From an uncultured Formosa sp. (GTDB lineage: Bacteria; Bacteroidota; Bacteroidia; Flavobacteriales; Flavobacteriaceae): 64,000 bases of DNA. The notes beneath the pieces were generated by a model that saw only the letters and a program-made list of their open reading frames with translations, searched no databases and was not told the origin of the DNA. The stretch is from the NCBI GenBank assembly GCA_902516685.1, contig CABXZJ010000002.1, positions 21,257 through 85,256 of the forward strand. Direction: 5' to 3'. The position numbers and the translations under genes are program-made. Positions 40,238-51,448 of this stretch are shown here, in pieces; position 1 is the first letter of the stretch, and each line of letters begins with the position of its first letter.

Positions 40238-43165
40238 ATGAAAACAATTTTAAGAATTTTTACATTACTATTTGGAGCCGTTTCTTTTGCACAAACCACT
40301 GTAACAGGAACCGTTAATGATGATAGTGGTATGCCACTTCCAGGGGCAAATATCATTGTCGTCGGAACATCATCTGGAGCTATTTCAGACTTTGATGGTA
40401 AATTTACATTAAGTGTAAGTCAAGCTCCGCCATTCACAGTACAAGCAAGTAGTGTTGGATTTACTTCGGCAACTGAAGAAGTTTCTGCAAATAATCAAAA
40501 CATTACATTTACGTTAGTAGAAGGCAGCCTCTTGGACGAAGTTGTTGTATCTGCCTCAAGAGTTCCACAAAGAATTTTTGAATCGCCTGTTACTGTTGAG
40601 AAATATAGTATAAGACAAATCCAACGAACTCCTTCATCGGATTACTTTGAAGGCTTACAGAATGTCAAAGGCGTACAAATGAACCAAACAGGTTTAGTAT
40701 TTAGTCAAGTTAATACCAGAGGATTTGGAACTGCCTATAACGAAGGTTTTGTAACTCTTGTTGATGGAATGAATACACAAGCTCCTGTTTTTGGATTTGC
40801 TGTTGGAAACCTAATTGGTATTAACGAATTAGATGTCCAAAGTGTAGAACTACTTCCTGGTTCAGCATCTGCACTTTATGGTATGGATGCATATAAAGGG
40901 ATTATGTCAATAAACAGTAAAAGTGCTTTCGATCACGAAGGAATTACTGCTTATTACAGAACTGGAGCAACTCAACAAATGGACGGAAGTCAGGGTGAGT
41001 TTAATGACTTTGGAATTCGTTTAGCCACTAAGCTTGGTGATAAATGGGCTGTTAAAGCAACCATTTCTGCTAAAGAAGGTACCGAGTGGGCTGCAACAGA
41101 CACTCGCCACAAAAGAGAATGCTCTAATTGCGGTGAAGGAAGTATTGTTGAGGGATATGACCCTGATGCTCCAGACTATGATGCAGTTAACGAGTATGGT
41201 CAACAGCGTTTTTCATCAACTCAAATATGGGACGCTTTAATTGACTACGCTAGCTCGCTTAACCCTGCATATGAGGCTCAATTAACTCCCTTGTCCGGAT
41301 TATCTCCAAACTATTTCGATGAAATTGTTTCGACAGGTTACACAGAACTAGAACTGTTTGGAAATGAAGCTAAAAACGTAAAAGGTAACACTAGTATATA
41401 CTACAGACCAAACGAAAATAGCGAATTTGAATTTAGTTCATTAGTTGGTACTGGTGAAGCACCTCTTCCAGCTGGAAATGCTAGATATAACATAAAAGAT
41501 TTTGTTGTACAAATGCACAAATTAGAATATAACTCTGGTGGATTTAATGCTAGAGCTTACTTCACTAAAGAAGATGCTGGGGACACAACTCAAAGTGCAG
41601 CTTTAGGAACTTCTGTCGCAAATCAACAGGCAGGTGGAATTCAAGGTGGTTGGGGTCAAACATATCTTTTAAATTATCTAGGCGTATTATCTCAAGGCGA
41701 TCTTGTTGGTCTATTGGGACAAATTGGAACACAAATTGGAACTGCAGCTGCATTAGGTCAAGATACTAACGCGTTGACCCTGAATGAACTTTTTGGAGGA
41801 GATACTACATTTGCTCACGTTATTGCTCGTGGAGCAGCCAATGCAAATATGATTCCTGCTGGAACACCAGAGTTCGATCAAGCTATCGCTAACGCTACAA
41901 CTGGAGCACTTCTAACTACTAATACAGGATTTTTAGGGGCGCGTATTCAAGATGTTTCTGAAGTATATACTTTTGAGGCTAATTACGATTTTGAAGACAA
42001 ATGGGATTTTGCAAACTTAATCGTTGGTGGACTCTACAGGGGATTCAATTTAGATACCGAAGGAACTCTTTACACAGACTATTTTGATCCTATTACATGG
42101 AACGAATACGGCGTCTATGCGCAAATGCAAAAAGATTTAATGAATGACGATTTATCTCTCACTGCATCCATGCGTTATGACAAACAAAGCGTAATGGAGG
42201 ATGCTAACGTAACTCCAAGACTTGGATTACTTTACAAGCTGTCTGATAACTCAAATATTAGAGTTTCTGCACAAGTAGGGTATAGAAACCCAACAAATCA
42301 AGATAAATTTATCGGATTATTTAACTTTGAAGAAACTTTGCTAGGAACAACGCGTGACAACATAGATAGATTTGGTAGTGACCCTTTAAGAGCTCAATTG
42401 CTTGCAAATGGTGGAATTGCTCAATTCACGGGAGCAGATGTTTTTGCAAATGCCTTAAATAAAAGTATTTGGGATAATCAAGGTGAAGCTACAGCGGAAA
42501 ATGTTGATTATGTAGAGGCTGAAAAAGTAGTCTCTTACGACATTGGATACAGGTACAATTCAAAAGACTTCACATTGGACTTCAACGCTTACTACAGTCA
42601 ATACGAAAATTACATAGGCACCAATAGTGTATATGTGCCGTTTCTGACTGATTTAGAAACTGGAAGTAGTTTGACTCCGCAAGAGGCTATGGCTGATGGA
42701 AATTACCATCAATTTGGTCTTGACGCTAATTTAAGTGTCCCATTTGACACATATGGTGTTAGTGTGGAAGCCATTAAGCGCTTTAATTCAATGTATTCTA
42801 TGAATTTAATTTACGAATATAACAATCTTGATTATGATGCTCCTGCTAACTCAGATTTTGAGTTATCATGGAATACACCAGAGCATAGACTAAAATTAGG
42901 ATTTACAGCTAACCTTGCAGAAAACACAAGTTTCTCAGCTAATGTACGATACAACTCAGAATATTATTATGAGTCGTCTTTCATTGATGCTACAATAAGA
43001 GAGAATACTGTATTAGATGCTAAGTTTATGTTTGCTGTACCGGCAATGGACAACATCCAATTTGAACTTGGTGGAAATAATATTGCTGGAAGAAGCTATG
43101 TTAGTATTCCAGGGTCAGGACAAATAGGTTCACTGTACTACTGTGGAGCTAAGATAGCGTTCTAG
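40238..43165 (+). CDS. TonB-dependent outer membrane receptor
   Basis: The 975-aa protein has a signal peptide (1-18), a carboxypeptidase-regulatory-like domain (VTGTVNDDSGMPLPGANIIV), a plug domain (LLDEVVVSASRVPQR, then LDVQSVELLPGSASALYGMDAYKG) and a large beta-barrel ending KIAF. The substrate is not evident because no SusD partner or regulator adjoins it. It is followed by a strong terminator. Confidence 0.9.
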   Translation: MKTILRIFTLLFGAVSFAQTTVTGTVNDDSGMPLPGANIIVVGTSSGAISDFDGKFTLSVSQAPPFTVQASSVGFTSATEEVSANNQNITFTLVEGSLLDEVVVSASRVPQRIFESPVTVEKYSIRQIQRTPSSDYFEGLQNVKGVQMNQTGLVFSQVNTRGFGTAYNEGFVTLVDGMNTQAPVFGFAVGNLIGINELDVQSVELLPGSASALYGMDAYKGIMSINSKSAFDHEGITAYYRTGATQQMDGSQGEFNDFGIRLATKLGDKWAVKATISAKEGTEWAATDTRHKRECSNCGEGSIVEGYDPDAPDYDAVNEYGQQRFSSTQIWDALIDYASSLNPAYEAQLTPLSGLSPNYFDEIVSTGYTELELFGNEAKNVKGNTSIYYRPNENSEFEFSSLVGTGEAPLPAGNARYNIKDFVVQMHKLEYNSGGFNARAYFTKEDAGDTTQSAALGTSVANQQAGGIQGGWGQTYLLNYLGVLSQGDLVGLLGQIGTQIGTAAALGQDTNALTLNELFGGDTTFAHVIARGAANANMIPAGTPEFDQAIANATTGALLTTNTGFLGARIQDVSEVYTFEANYDFEDKWDFANLIVGGLYRGFNLDTEGTLYTDYFDPITWNEYGVYAQMQKDLMNDDLSLTASMRYDKQSVMEDANVTPRLGLLYKLSDNSNIRVSAQVGYRNPTNQDKFIGLFNFEETLLGTTRDNIDRFGSDPLRAQLLANGGIAQFTGADVFANALNKSIWDNQGEATAENVDYVEAEKVVSYDIGYRYNSKDFTLDFNAYYSQYENYIGTNSVYVPFLTDLETGSSLTPQEAMADGNYHQFGLDANLSVPFDTYGVSVEAIKRFNSMYSMNLIYEYNNLDYDAPANSDFELSWNTPEHRLKLGFTANLAENTSFSANVRYNSEYYYESSFIDATIRENTVLDAKFMFAVPAMDNIQFELGGNNIAGRSYVSIPGSGQIGSLYYCGAKIAF

Positions 43166-43186
43166 ATAAAGTTTAGAATTTGTACT

Positions 43187-43217
43187 AAAAAACCCAGACT
43201 TTTGCTCTGGGTTTTTT
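43187..43217 (+). terminator. Rho-independent terminator after the TonB receptor
   Basis: AACCCAGA pairs with TCTGGGTT around a 7-nt loop, flanked by A-run and T-run, 20 nt after the stop. Confidence 0.85.
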
Positions 43218-43229
43218 AATTATATTATT

Positions 43230-43237
43230 TATCTTTG
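43230..43237 (+). promoter_or_regulatory. -7 promoter box for atpD-atpC
   Basis: TATCTTTG matches TAnnTTTG, 60 nt before the atpD start and just beyond the terminator. Confidence 0.5.
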
Positions 43238-43294
43238 ATGCGCAAAAACAGACTGTTTTTCGACACATTTTAGCTAAATTTTAAAAGTATTTAA

Positions 43295-44806
<1,512 letters not shown>

Positions 44807-44819
44807 AAAACTAAACTTT

Positions 44820-45095
44820 ATGTATCTAGAAATTGTATCCCCTGAAACAACCCTATTTAAAGGAGATGTTGAAAGCGTTTCTGTACCTGGGGTAGATGGT
44901 GAATTTGAAATGTTGAATAACCACGCTTCTGTTATTTCTATCCTGAAAGACGGGTTTGTCAAAATTAGAGGTCAGATTAAAATTGAAGAGGGTAATCTTT
45001 CGAAATTTGACAAAAAAGATAATTCATACTGGTTGGCAATCAACTCTGGAACAATTGAGATGAATGACAATAAAATTATTGTATTAGCAGATTAA
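44820..45095 (+). CDS. atpC: F1F0 ATP synthase subunit epsilon
   Basis: The 91-aa protein contains only the N-terminal beta-sandwich (LEIVSPETTLFKGDVESVSVPGVDGEFEMLNNHA). The C-terminal helical inhibitory hairpin of longer epsilon subunits is absent, as in other flavobacteria. It starts 13 nt after atpD. Confidence 0.93.
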   Translation: MYLEIVSPETTLFKGDVESVSVPGVDGEFEMLNNHASVISILKDGFVKIRGQIKIEEGNLSKFDKKDNSYWLAINSGTIEMNDNKIIVLAD

Positions 45096-45136
45096 ATTAT
45101 TACAATTCCAAAATTAATTTTTTAACCTTTTTAGAA

Positions 45137-45919
45137 CTATTCACCACTGAAGCTTGCCTTTCGCTTTTCAAGAAATGCAGAAATTCCCTCTTCAAAATCC
45201 TGAGTGCCAAAACACTTTGCAAATTCTGAGATTTCAATATCAAAGCCATTAACTCCGTCTTTCAAGTTTGCATTTATACATTTTAAACATGACGATACAG
45301 CGAGAGGTCCGTTTACTACTATTTTTTCTGCTAAAGACAAACAATAAGGAATCAAATCCTCTATTGAAGTAACAGAGTTTACTAAACCCCATTGTGCTGC
45401 TTTTGTGGCATCAATCATATTTGCTGTAGTAATAAGTTCAATAGCCCTGCCCTTGCCAACTAATTGTGTTAAACGCTGAGTGCCTCCATATCCAGGAATT
45501 AATCCAAGACTAACTTCTGGTAAGCCCAAAAGCGCATTGACACTTGCAACTCTAATATGAGCAGCCATTGCTAATTCGAGGCCACCTCCAAGTGCAAAAC
45601 CATTAATTCCAGCAATTATTGGGGTTGATAAATTTTCTGCATAATCAAATAATAACGTTTGTCCTTCTCTAGATAATTGAGCAGCTTGTTGAATATTAAA
45701 ATCTGAAAATTCTGTAATATCAGCTCCTGCAACAAATGCTTTATCTCCACTCCCAGTTAGTAAAATTACACGTATTGAGGAGTCTTGATCTAGAACCTTC
45801 AACGCATCATGAAGTTCCAAAATTGTTTCCTTATTTAGGGCATTTAATTTTTTGGGCCGGTTTATAGTTATAATACCAACACTCTTTTCAATCTTTATTA
45901 TTAAATTATTAAAATTCAT
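45137..45919 (-). CDS. Enoyl-CoA hydratase/isomerase family protein
   Basis: The 260-aa crotonase-fold enzyme has the CoA/oxyanion motifs AFVAGADITEF (about 63-73) and GFALGGGLELAMAAHIRVAS (about 104-123), plus GLIPGYGGTQRL with the catalytic Glu region. It hydrates trans-2-enoyl-CoA in beta-oxidation or amino-acid degradation. The start is 1 nt after the stop of the upstream sensor kinase gene on the same strand, convergent with atpC. Confidence 0.92.
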   Translation of the reverse strand: MNFNNLIIKIEKSVGIITINRPKKLNALNKETILELHDALKVLDQDSSIRVILLTGSGDKAFVAGADITEFSDFNIQQAAQLSREGQTLLFDYAENLSTPIIAGINGFALGGGLELAMAAHIRVASVNALLGLPEVSLGLIPGYGGTQRLTQLVGKGRAIELITTANMIDATKAAQWGLVNSVTSIEDLIPYCLSLAEKIVVNGPLAVSSCLKCINANLKDGVNGFDIEISEFAKCFGTQDFEEGISAFLEKRKASFSGE

Positions 45920-45920
45920 A

Positions 45921-47378
45921 TTATGTTTGTATTTTAGGAAAAGAAGCTAAAAAAAGTGTACCTTTTTTTAAGCTTGTTTCATAGGATATTTCCCCTTTGT
46001 AAGCTTCAATTATACTTTTAATCATAGGCAGCCCTAGACCCATCCCACTTGTCTTTGTAGTGAATTTGGGTTCAAATATTTTCTTTTCTATAGAAGGATC
46101 TATACCAATTCCGTTATCTTCAACGTGAATATAAATTTTATTACTGTCGTGTGATAATTTAACTTTAATTTCGGGAGTAATTCCCTCAGGTATAGATTGA
46201 ATGGCATTCTTGACTAAATTCGTGATAATTCGATTAAGTTGATCTCTGTCAAAATATATTTTTAATGGGCTTTTGGGCTTATCAAATTTAATGAAGGAGT
46301 CCGGGAAAATATCAAGAGCGTGCTCTATAACTTCGCCGAAATCCAAATTCTCTAGTTTTTGAGCAGGCATTTTTGCAAAGCTAGAAAAAGCCTCTGCAAT
46401 TTTACTCATAGTGTCAATTTGTTGTATCAATGTTTTGCTATATTCATCTACTTTTTTGTGAACATCCTTGTCTTTAGGATTAAATTTAAGCTGAAAGCTT
46501 TGAACACTTAGACGCATAGGTGTTAGAGGATTTTTAATTTCGTGAGCTACCTGTTTAGCCATTTCTCTCCAAGCTTGTTCTCTTTCAGTTGAGGCTAATT
46601 TTAATGCACTTTCTTCAAGAGCGTCAATCATATTATTATATGATTCTATAATAGATTTAATTTCTGTAAACGCTCCGTCTAACGGAATTTTCTTATTTCG
46701 TTTCTCAAAACGAGCTTTATGCATTTTGTCACTTATGGCTTTCAAGGATTTAGTGATAAATTTTGACATAACATATGCAAATACAATGGCTATAATGATC
46801 ATCATTATATAAGCATAACCTATTCTTACCAAAAATTCCTTAAGCTCTACCGAATTTAAAGAATCATCATCAAAATAAGGGACATTTAAAATAGTTAATG
46901 GCTTTGAATCAGGGCCATTCAATATGCGATAAGAGGAGCGATAATTACCATCTAATAGTTTATTTTTTTCAACAAATCTTTTTGTCGGCAATGAACGTAG
47001 AGTATCAATTATAGAAGTTGATAATTGCAATGGAACGGGATCATTTTGTAGCCAAGGCTTAGATGACTTAATAAATTGTCCACTCAAATTATAAAGATTG
47101 AAAGCAACATTATGAATATTTGATATTTCATATATTTTTTGTTTGAAAATATCATCTAAATTTTCTTGCTTAATTTCTAGGCCTGATTCTTTTAGGACGT
47201 AATTGATACTCGAAATTAGTTGGGCTTCTTTACGTTCTAAACGCATTCGGTGGTAGTCCTGTGATTGTTCATTAAACTGATAAACGGTAAGAGAAGCTAT
47301 TAGAATTGAGGCTAATACAACTAAAAGAATCATATAAAAGAAGATTCTAGAACTTAATGACAAGCTATGATTCCTCAT
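45921..47378 (-). CDS. NtrY-type sensor histidine kinase
   Basis: The 485-aa membrane kinase has an N-terminal helix (about 12-30), a periplasmic sensor region, a second helix (about 187-210), HAMP-like linker, and the H-box QVAHEIKNPLTPMRLS. ATPase boxes follow: NLVKNAIQSIPEG (N), DNGIGIDPSIEKKIFEP (G1) and GMGLGLPMIKSII (G2). The HAMP-linked AHEIKNPLTPM motif is typical of the NtrY subgroup. No response regulator gene adjoins it in this window. Confidence 0.9.
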   Translation of the reverse strand: MRNHSLSLSSRIFFYMILLVVLASILIASLTVYQFNEQSQDYHRMRLERKEAQLISSINYVLKESGLEIKQENLDDIFKQKIYEISNIHNVAFNLYNLSGQFIKSSKPWLQNDPVPLQLSTSIIDTLRSLPTKRFVEKNKLLDGNYRSSYRILNGPDSKPLTILNVPYFDDDSLNSVELKEFLVRIGYAYIMMIIIAIVFAYVMSKFITKSLKAISDKMHKARFEKRNKKIPLDGAFTEIKSIIESYNNMIDALEESALKLASTEREQAWREMAKQVAHEIKNPLTPMRLSVQSFQLKFNPKDKDVHKKVDEYSKTLIQQIDTMSKIAEAFSSFAKMPAQKLENLDFGEVIEHALDIFPDSFIKFDKPKSPLKIYFDRDQLNRIITNLVKNAIQSIPEGITPEIKVKLSHDSNKIYIHVEDNGIGIDPSIEKKIFEPKFTTKTSGMGLGLPMIKSIIEAYKGEISYETSLKKGTLFLASFPKIQT

Positions 47379-47423
47379 GAAGAAATACTTTTTTATAAAT
47401 ATAGGAAAAATGCAATATTGTTA

Positions 47424-47966
47424 TTACCTCTTATTGCGAATCCTTTTATATAATCGAATCGCAAATACTAAAACAAATGCAAGGACTAAAAGGCCAAGCA
47501 ATCCCAAAACCATATTTAGCGTACTTTTTAAAATTACCAAAAATACAATAGCAAATAAAAGTAATGTTGCCCCTTCGTTCCAAATACGCATAAAATTTGA
47601 AGTATAGTTTACTTTATCCATTTGAAGCTCTCTAAAAATGAAATGTGTTTTAAGGTGATAAGCTATAAGTAAAAATACAAATACTAATTTTGCCTGCATC
47701 CAAGACTGCTGAACCCAATAAGGTGATAAGTATAGCAACCAGAGCGCGAACATAGTTGCTAAAATAGCCGACGGCCATGTAATAATGTACCATAATCTAC
47801 GAGCCATTAACTTTAACTGATTGGATAGAATTGTATTTTCAGGTGAAGGTTTTTGTTGCGCCTCAATATGATAAATAAATAGACGGGGGATGTAGAAAAG
47901 CCCTGCAAACCAAGTAATTACAAAAACGAGGTGAAAAGATTTAATATAATTATAATATTCCATCAT
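47424..47966 (-). CDS. hemJ: HemJ-like protoporphyrinogen oxidase (CopD family)
   Basis: From the ATG at 47966 the protein has 180 aa and four or five membrane helices. It contains the HemJ pattern SFHLVFVITWFAGLFYIPRLFIYH near the N-terminus (conserved His and Arg) and LWYIITWPSA. A longer frame from 48056 overlaps the MATE gene and is rejected. HemJ oxidises protoporphyrinogen IX to protoporphyrin IX. Proximity to hemH and the hemACDEFB cluster supports that role over generic CopD. Its start overlaps the MATE stop as ATGA. Confidence 0.8.
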   Translation of the reverse strand: MMEYYNYIKSFHLVFVITWFAGLFYIPRLFIYHIEAQQKPSPENTILSNQLKLMARRLWYIITWPSAILATMFALWLLYLSPYWVQQSWMQAKLVFVFLLIAYHLKTHFIFRELQMDKVNYTSNFMRIWNEGATLLLFAIVFLVILKSTLNMVLGLLGLLVLAFVLVFAIRLYKRIRNKR

Positions 47967-49309
47967 ATTATTTTTAAGTTTTTCTTTAACTCTTTTCTCA
48001 AAAAATATGCAGTTAAAATAGTAGATAATAAATCTGCTACAGGAAAAGCAATCCATACCCCTAGTTCACCATACCATAAAGGTAATATAAAAATTAGAGG
48101 GATAAATAAAAATGCTTGACGTGAAAGTGATAGTAACAAAGCAGACGTTGCTTTGCCAATAGCTTGAAAATAGGCTGCACCTATCAGTTGGATTGCAATT
48201 ATTGGCGTTGCTGCAAAAACCCATCGCATAACATTAGGAGTTTTTTGAATCACCAAAAGATCTGTAGTAAAAGCCCGAGTAATAAGCTCCGAAAATACAA
48301 ACAATAATAAAAAAACTATAGTGGCTAAAGCTATAGAGTATCTTAACGAAATAGTTATAGTTTGTTTTACTCGTTTGTATTCTTTTGCACCATAATTATA
48401 TCCTGCAATTGGAATAAACCCTTGTGTTATCCCAAAAATTGGGAACAAAGCAAACATCAACATTCTTGAGACAATGGCATAAGCTGTAACCGAAGTTTCG
48501 CCTCCAAAATCATATAAAATATTATTCATCAATAAATAAGTCACACTTACTACGGCCTGGCGAGACAATGTGACCGAACCTAAACCACTTATCTCTAAAA
48601 CAATTTGTTTACTTAGCCTAAAATCATGTAATCGTAATTTCATTTCAGAGTGCTCCGAAATGAAAAACCATAAAATAAATAAAAAACATAATAAATAAGA
48701 GCCTGTGGTTGCCCATGCTGCACCATACATCCCTAGATTTAAAATTTTTATTAGTATAATGTCTAAAATTAAATTTGTAATGGAGGGTATAATCATTGCA
48801 TACATTGCAAATTTTGGCTTACCTTCAGCGCGGATAACTGTATTGCCCACCATGGAAAGAGCTAACAATGGAACTCCATAAAGTATAATTCTATAATAAG
48901 TCTTAGCGGGTGTATATATGGAACCTTTACCTCCAAAGATTGGGACGATTTCATCTGTAAAATAAAGTCCAAATATAATGAGTGTTAAAGTAAGTATTAA
49001 TGTCAAGCTAATCTGGTTGCCAAATGTTCGAATTGCTTTTAATTTAGTGGTAGCGCCAAGTGCTCTTGAAATAATAGAAGCTCCTCCAACTCCGATAGAC
49101 ATACCTAAGGCAGCAATAAAGAACGATACTGGTAAAACTACATTAATGGCAGCAATAGCATGAGAGCCTATCCATTGGCCTACAAAAATAGTATCAATAA
49201 GAATGTTTAATGACATAACCAGTATACCTACTGATGCTGGGACAGCTTGGCGAATTAGTAATTTCCCAATAGAATTTGTACCAAAATCAGAAACAACAGG
49301 GTTATTCAT
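47963..49309 (-). CDS. MATE family efflux transporter
   Basis: The 448-aa protein has twelve membrane helices and the MATE duplication (IDTIFVGQWIGSHAIAAINVVLP at the N half, FPIFGITQGFIPIAGYNYGAKEYKRV in the second half). It exports drugs or metabolites by Na+ or H+ exchange. It sits between hemH (abutting start and stop) and hemJ, so export of a heme-pathway compound is conceivable but unproven. Confidence 0.9.
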   Translation of the reverse strand: MNNPVVSDFGTNSIGKLLIRQAVPASVGILVMSLNILIDTIFVGQWIGSHAIAAINVVLPVSFFIAALGMSIGVGGASIISRALGATTKLKAIRTFGNQISLTLILTLTLIIFGLYFTDEIVPIFGGKGSIYTPAKTYYRIILYGVPLLALSMVGNTVIRAEGKPKFAMYAMIIPSITNLILDIILIKILNLGMYGAAWATTGSYLLCFLFILWFFISEHSEMKLRLHDFRLSKQIVLEISGLGSVTLSRQAVVSVTYLLMNNILYDFGGETSVTAYAIVSRMLMFALFPIFGITQGFIPIAGYNYGAKEYKRVKQTITISLRYSIALATIVFLLLFVFSELITRAFTTDLLVIQKTPNVMRWVFAATPIIAIQLIGAAYFQAIGKATSALLLSLSRQAFLFIPLIFILPLWYGELGVWIAFPVADLLSTILTAYFLRKELKKNLKII

Positions 49310-50341
49310 TTACGAAACCGTTAGGGCTTTTTTATTCCATGCCTGAATCCATTTTGCAAGCAATGCTACCCAATTCGGATCATCATTTAAACATGGTACC
49401 GTAGTAAAATTCTTACCGCCGGCTTCATGAAAAATTTCTTCCCCCTCCATTGCAATTTCCTCTAGTGTTTCTAAGCAGTCACTAACAAATGCAGGAGTAA
49501 CTATAGCCATATTCTCAGTGCCGTTTTTACCCAGTCGTTCAATAGTACGATCTGTGTAAGGCTGCAGCCATGGATCAATTCCAAGTCGGGACTGAAAAGA
49601 TGTAGAAAACATCTCCGGTTCCATTTCAAGAGCAGCGCCAACCAAACGAGTTACCTCAACACATTGGTGCTTATAACAATAAGCATGGGCTTCAGAAGAA
49701 GTGCTACAGCATGATTTATCTATTTTACAGTGGGATTTTGTAATATCACTTTTGCGAATGTGCCGCTCTGGGATACCGTGGTATGAGAACAATAAATGAT
49801 CATACTTTTTACCCTTTAAGTGATTCTTAATAGAAGCTGATAGTACTTTAATATATTCAGGATTGTTGTAAAAGGGTGGTAAGCTTTCCAAGGAGATATG
49901 CGGGAAAAATTCCTTAGTCAATTTCTCTGCTAAAACTAAAATAGTTTCAGTTGTAGCCATTGCAAACTGTGGATATAGTGGAATGATTAGAACCTCATCT
50001 ACTCCTTTATCCGCCAAATCTTGAAGGCCATTTTTAATCTTCATACTGCCATAGCGCATTGCCAAAACCACAGGAATATCTACTTGTTGTTGCACCTTTT
50101 CTTTAAGGCGCTCTGATAAAACAATTAGTGGAGAGCCTTCTTTCCACCATATTTTTTTATAAGCTTTGGCAGAGGTCTTGGGACGAGTATTTAAGATAAT
50201 ACCTTTAACTAATAAAGTCCTGGCCCACTTAGGGACGTCAATTACGCGTTCGTCCATCAAAAACTCTCCTAAATATTTTTTTACGTCTTTGGGGCTTGGG
50301 CTGTCAGGAGAACCCAGATTAACTAATAAAATACCTTTCAT
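49310..50341 (-). CDS. hemH: Ferrochelatase
   Basis: The 343-aa enzyme has the ferrochelatase signature LLFSYHGIPERHIRKSD with the metal-binding His (about 194), and TPAFVSDCLETLEEI with the second conserved motif. It inserts Fe2+ into protoporphyrin IX to form heme. Several Cys residues (CKIDKSCCS) near the middle are notable. It is the first gene of a minus-strand hemH-MATE-hemJ operon. Confidence 0.96.
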   Translation of the reverse strand: MKGILLVNLGSPDSPSPKDVKKYLGEFLMDERVIDVPKWARTLLVKGIILNTRPKTSAKAYKKIWWKEGSPLIVLSERLKEKVQQQVDIPVVLAMRYGSMKIKNGLQDLADKGVDEVLIIPLYPQFAMATTETILVLAEKLTKEFFPHISLESLPPFYNNPEYIKVLSASIKNHLKGKKYDHLLFSYHGIPERHIRKSDITKSHCKIDKSCCSTSSEAHAYCYKHQCVEVTRLVGAALEMEPEMFSTSFQSRLGIDPWLQPYTDRTIERLGKNGTENMAIVTPAFVSDCLETLEEIAMEGEEIFHEAGGKNFTTVPCLNDDPNWVALLAKWIQAWNKKALTVS

Positions 50342-50354
50342 TGTTTAAGTTTCA

Positions 50355-51275
50355 TTAATTTGAGGATTGTATATATTTTTTTGGGGTCGTACCATACTGT
50401 TTTTTAAAGGCAGCTATAAAATGACTAGCTGTACTGTAGCCAACTTTTAAGCCAACTTCATTTACATTATGAGTCCCTGATTCTAATAATTTTCGAGCTA
50501 ACTCCATTTTGTAATCAAATAAGAAACCATAGACAGTCGTCCCATAAATTTGTTTGAAACCTTCTTTAAGCTTTTTTAGACTAAGATCAATTTCAGAGGA
50601 AAGATCAATTAAGCTGGGTGGCTCTGAAATGCGTTGGATTATAATATCTTTAGCCGCCTTTATTTTAATAACATTTGATTCATCCGCTAGAAAGGGACAT
50701 TGTTCTACATTGACATCTTCACCACGATTAAAATATAAGCTTAAAAGCTCATAAACTTTAGCTTTAGAATATAGTTCACGAAGATTTGTATTAAGGTTAT
50801 AATTTATGATTTGGTTAAGTACAATTGCCATCGATGGAGTAATATAACCATCTTTATAATATTTTTTTAATTTGTTATCATCCTTTAAAAAAGAAATATA
50901 ATTAGCTTCATGAGAAAATAGAGCATGGAAATTTTTAATTGAAATTAAAATAGATACCATCCAAGTTTTTGGTCCAGCAATAATATTAATAGGTAAATCC
51001 CTTTGGGGGTTGTATAGGAGAAGAGTGTTTTCTTCGGGAATATCAAGTGTGTAATTATTGTTATTAAAACAAAATTGCGTATTACCCTTTAAGCAAAAAT
51101 GGAATTGAATAAATGAGCTATCTATATCTCTTTCTAGCGCTTTAAAGTCATCAGAATCATTTTGAAAGGTCAATACAAAAAATCCTTGTTCAATAGGAGT
51201 TTCTATAAAAGAACCTGAAGCGATACTTTTTACAGTGCTTGTATCTAATGTTAAATTTTCTTTATTTAGATTCAT
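50355..51275 (-). CDS. AraC family transcriptional regulator beside heme genes
   Basis: The 306-aa protein has an N-terminal beta-rich sensing region and a C-terminal double HTH (LIDLSSEIDLSLKKLKEGFKQIYG and VNEVGLKVGYSTASHFIAAFKKQYGTTPKKYI). It lies between hemH (13 nt downstream) and divergent hemA, so control of one or both heme operons is a reasonable inference. The sensed ligand is unknown. Confidence 0.88.
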   Translation of the reverse strand: MNLNKENLTLDTSTVKSIASGSFIETPIEQGFFVLTFQNDSDDFKALERDIDSSFIQFHFCLKGNTQFCFNNNNYTLDIPEENTLLLYNPQRDLPINIIAGPKTWMVSILISIKNFHALFSHEANYISFLKDDNKLKKYYKDGYITPSMAIVLNQIINYNLNTNLRELYSKAKVYELLSLYFNRGEDVNVEQCPFLADESNVIKIKAAKDIIIQRISEPPSLIDLSSEIDLSLKKLKEGFKQIYGTTVYGFLFDYKMELARKLLESGTHNVNEVGLKVGYSTASHFIAAFKKQYGTTPKKYIQSSN

Positions 51276-51331
51276 TATAAATAAAAATTGTTTTTTTGTT
51301 TATTATTAACCTTATAATTTAATACAATTTA

Positions 51332-51339
51332 CAAAAGTA
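51332..51339 (-). promoter_or_regulatory. -7 promoter box for the AraC-type regulator
   Basis: The minus strand reads TACTTTTG, 56 nt upstream of the regulator start, implying a leader of about 50 nt. Confidence 0.5.
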
Positions 51340-51413
51340 GGAATTTTTTTGTGAGAAACCTCCAAACGACAAATAAAGTTCTTCTATCGTTACTTTTTAG
51401 TTCTAATTGGACT

Positions 51414-51421
51414 TATTTTTG
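51414..51421 (+). promoter_or_regulatory. -7 promoter box for hemA
   Basis: TATTTTTG matches TAnnTTTG, 27 nt before ATG 51449. It lies downstream of the earlier possible start at 51407, which supports the later start. Confidence 0.55.
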
Positions 51422-51448
51422 TGCTCACAAGCAATTGCTCCCAAATAT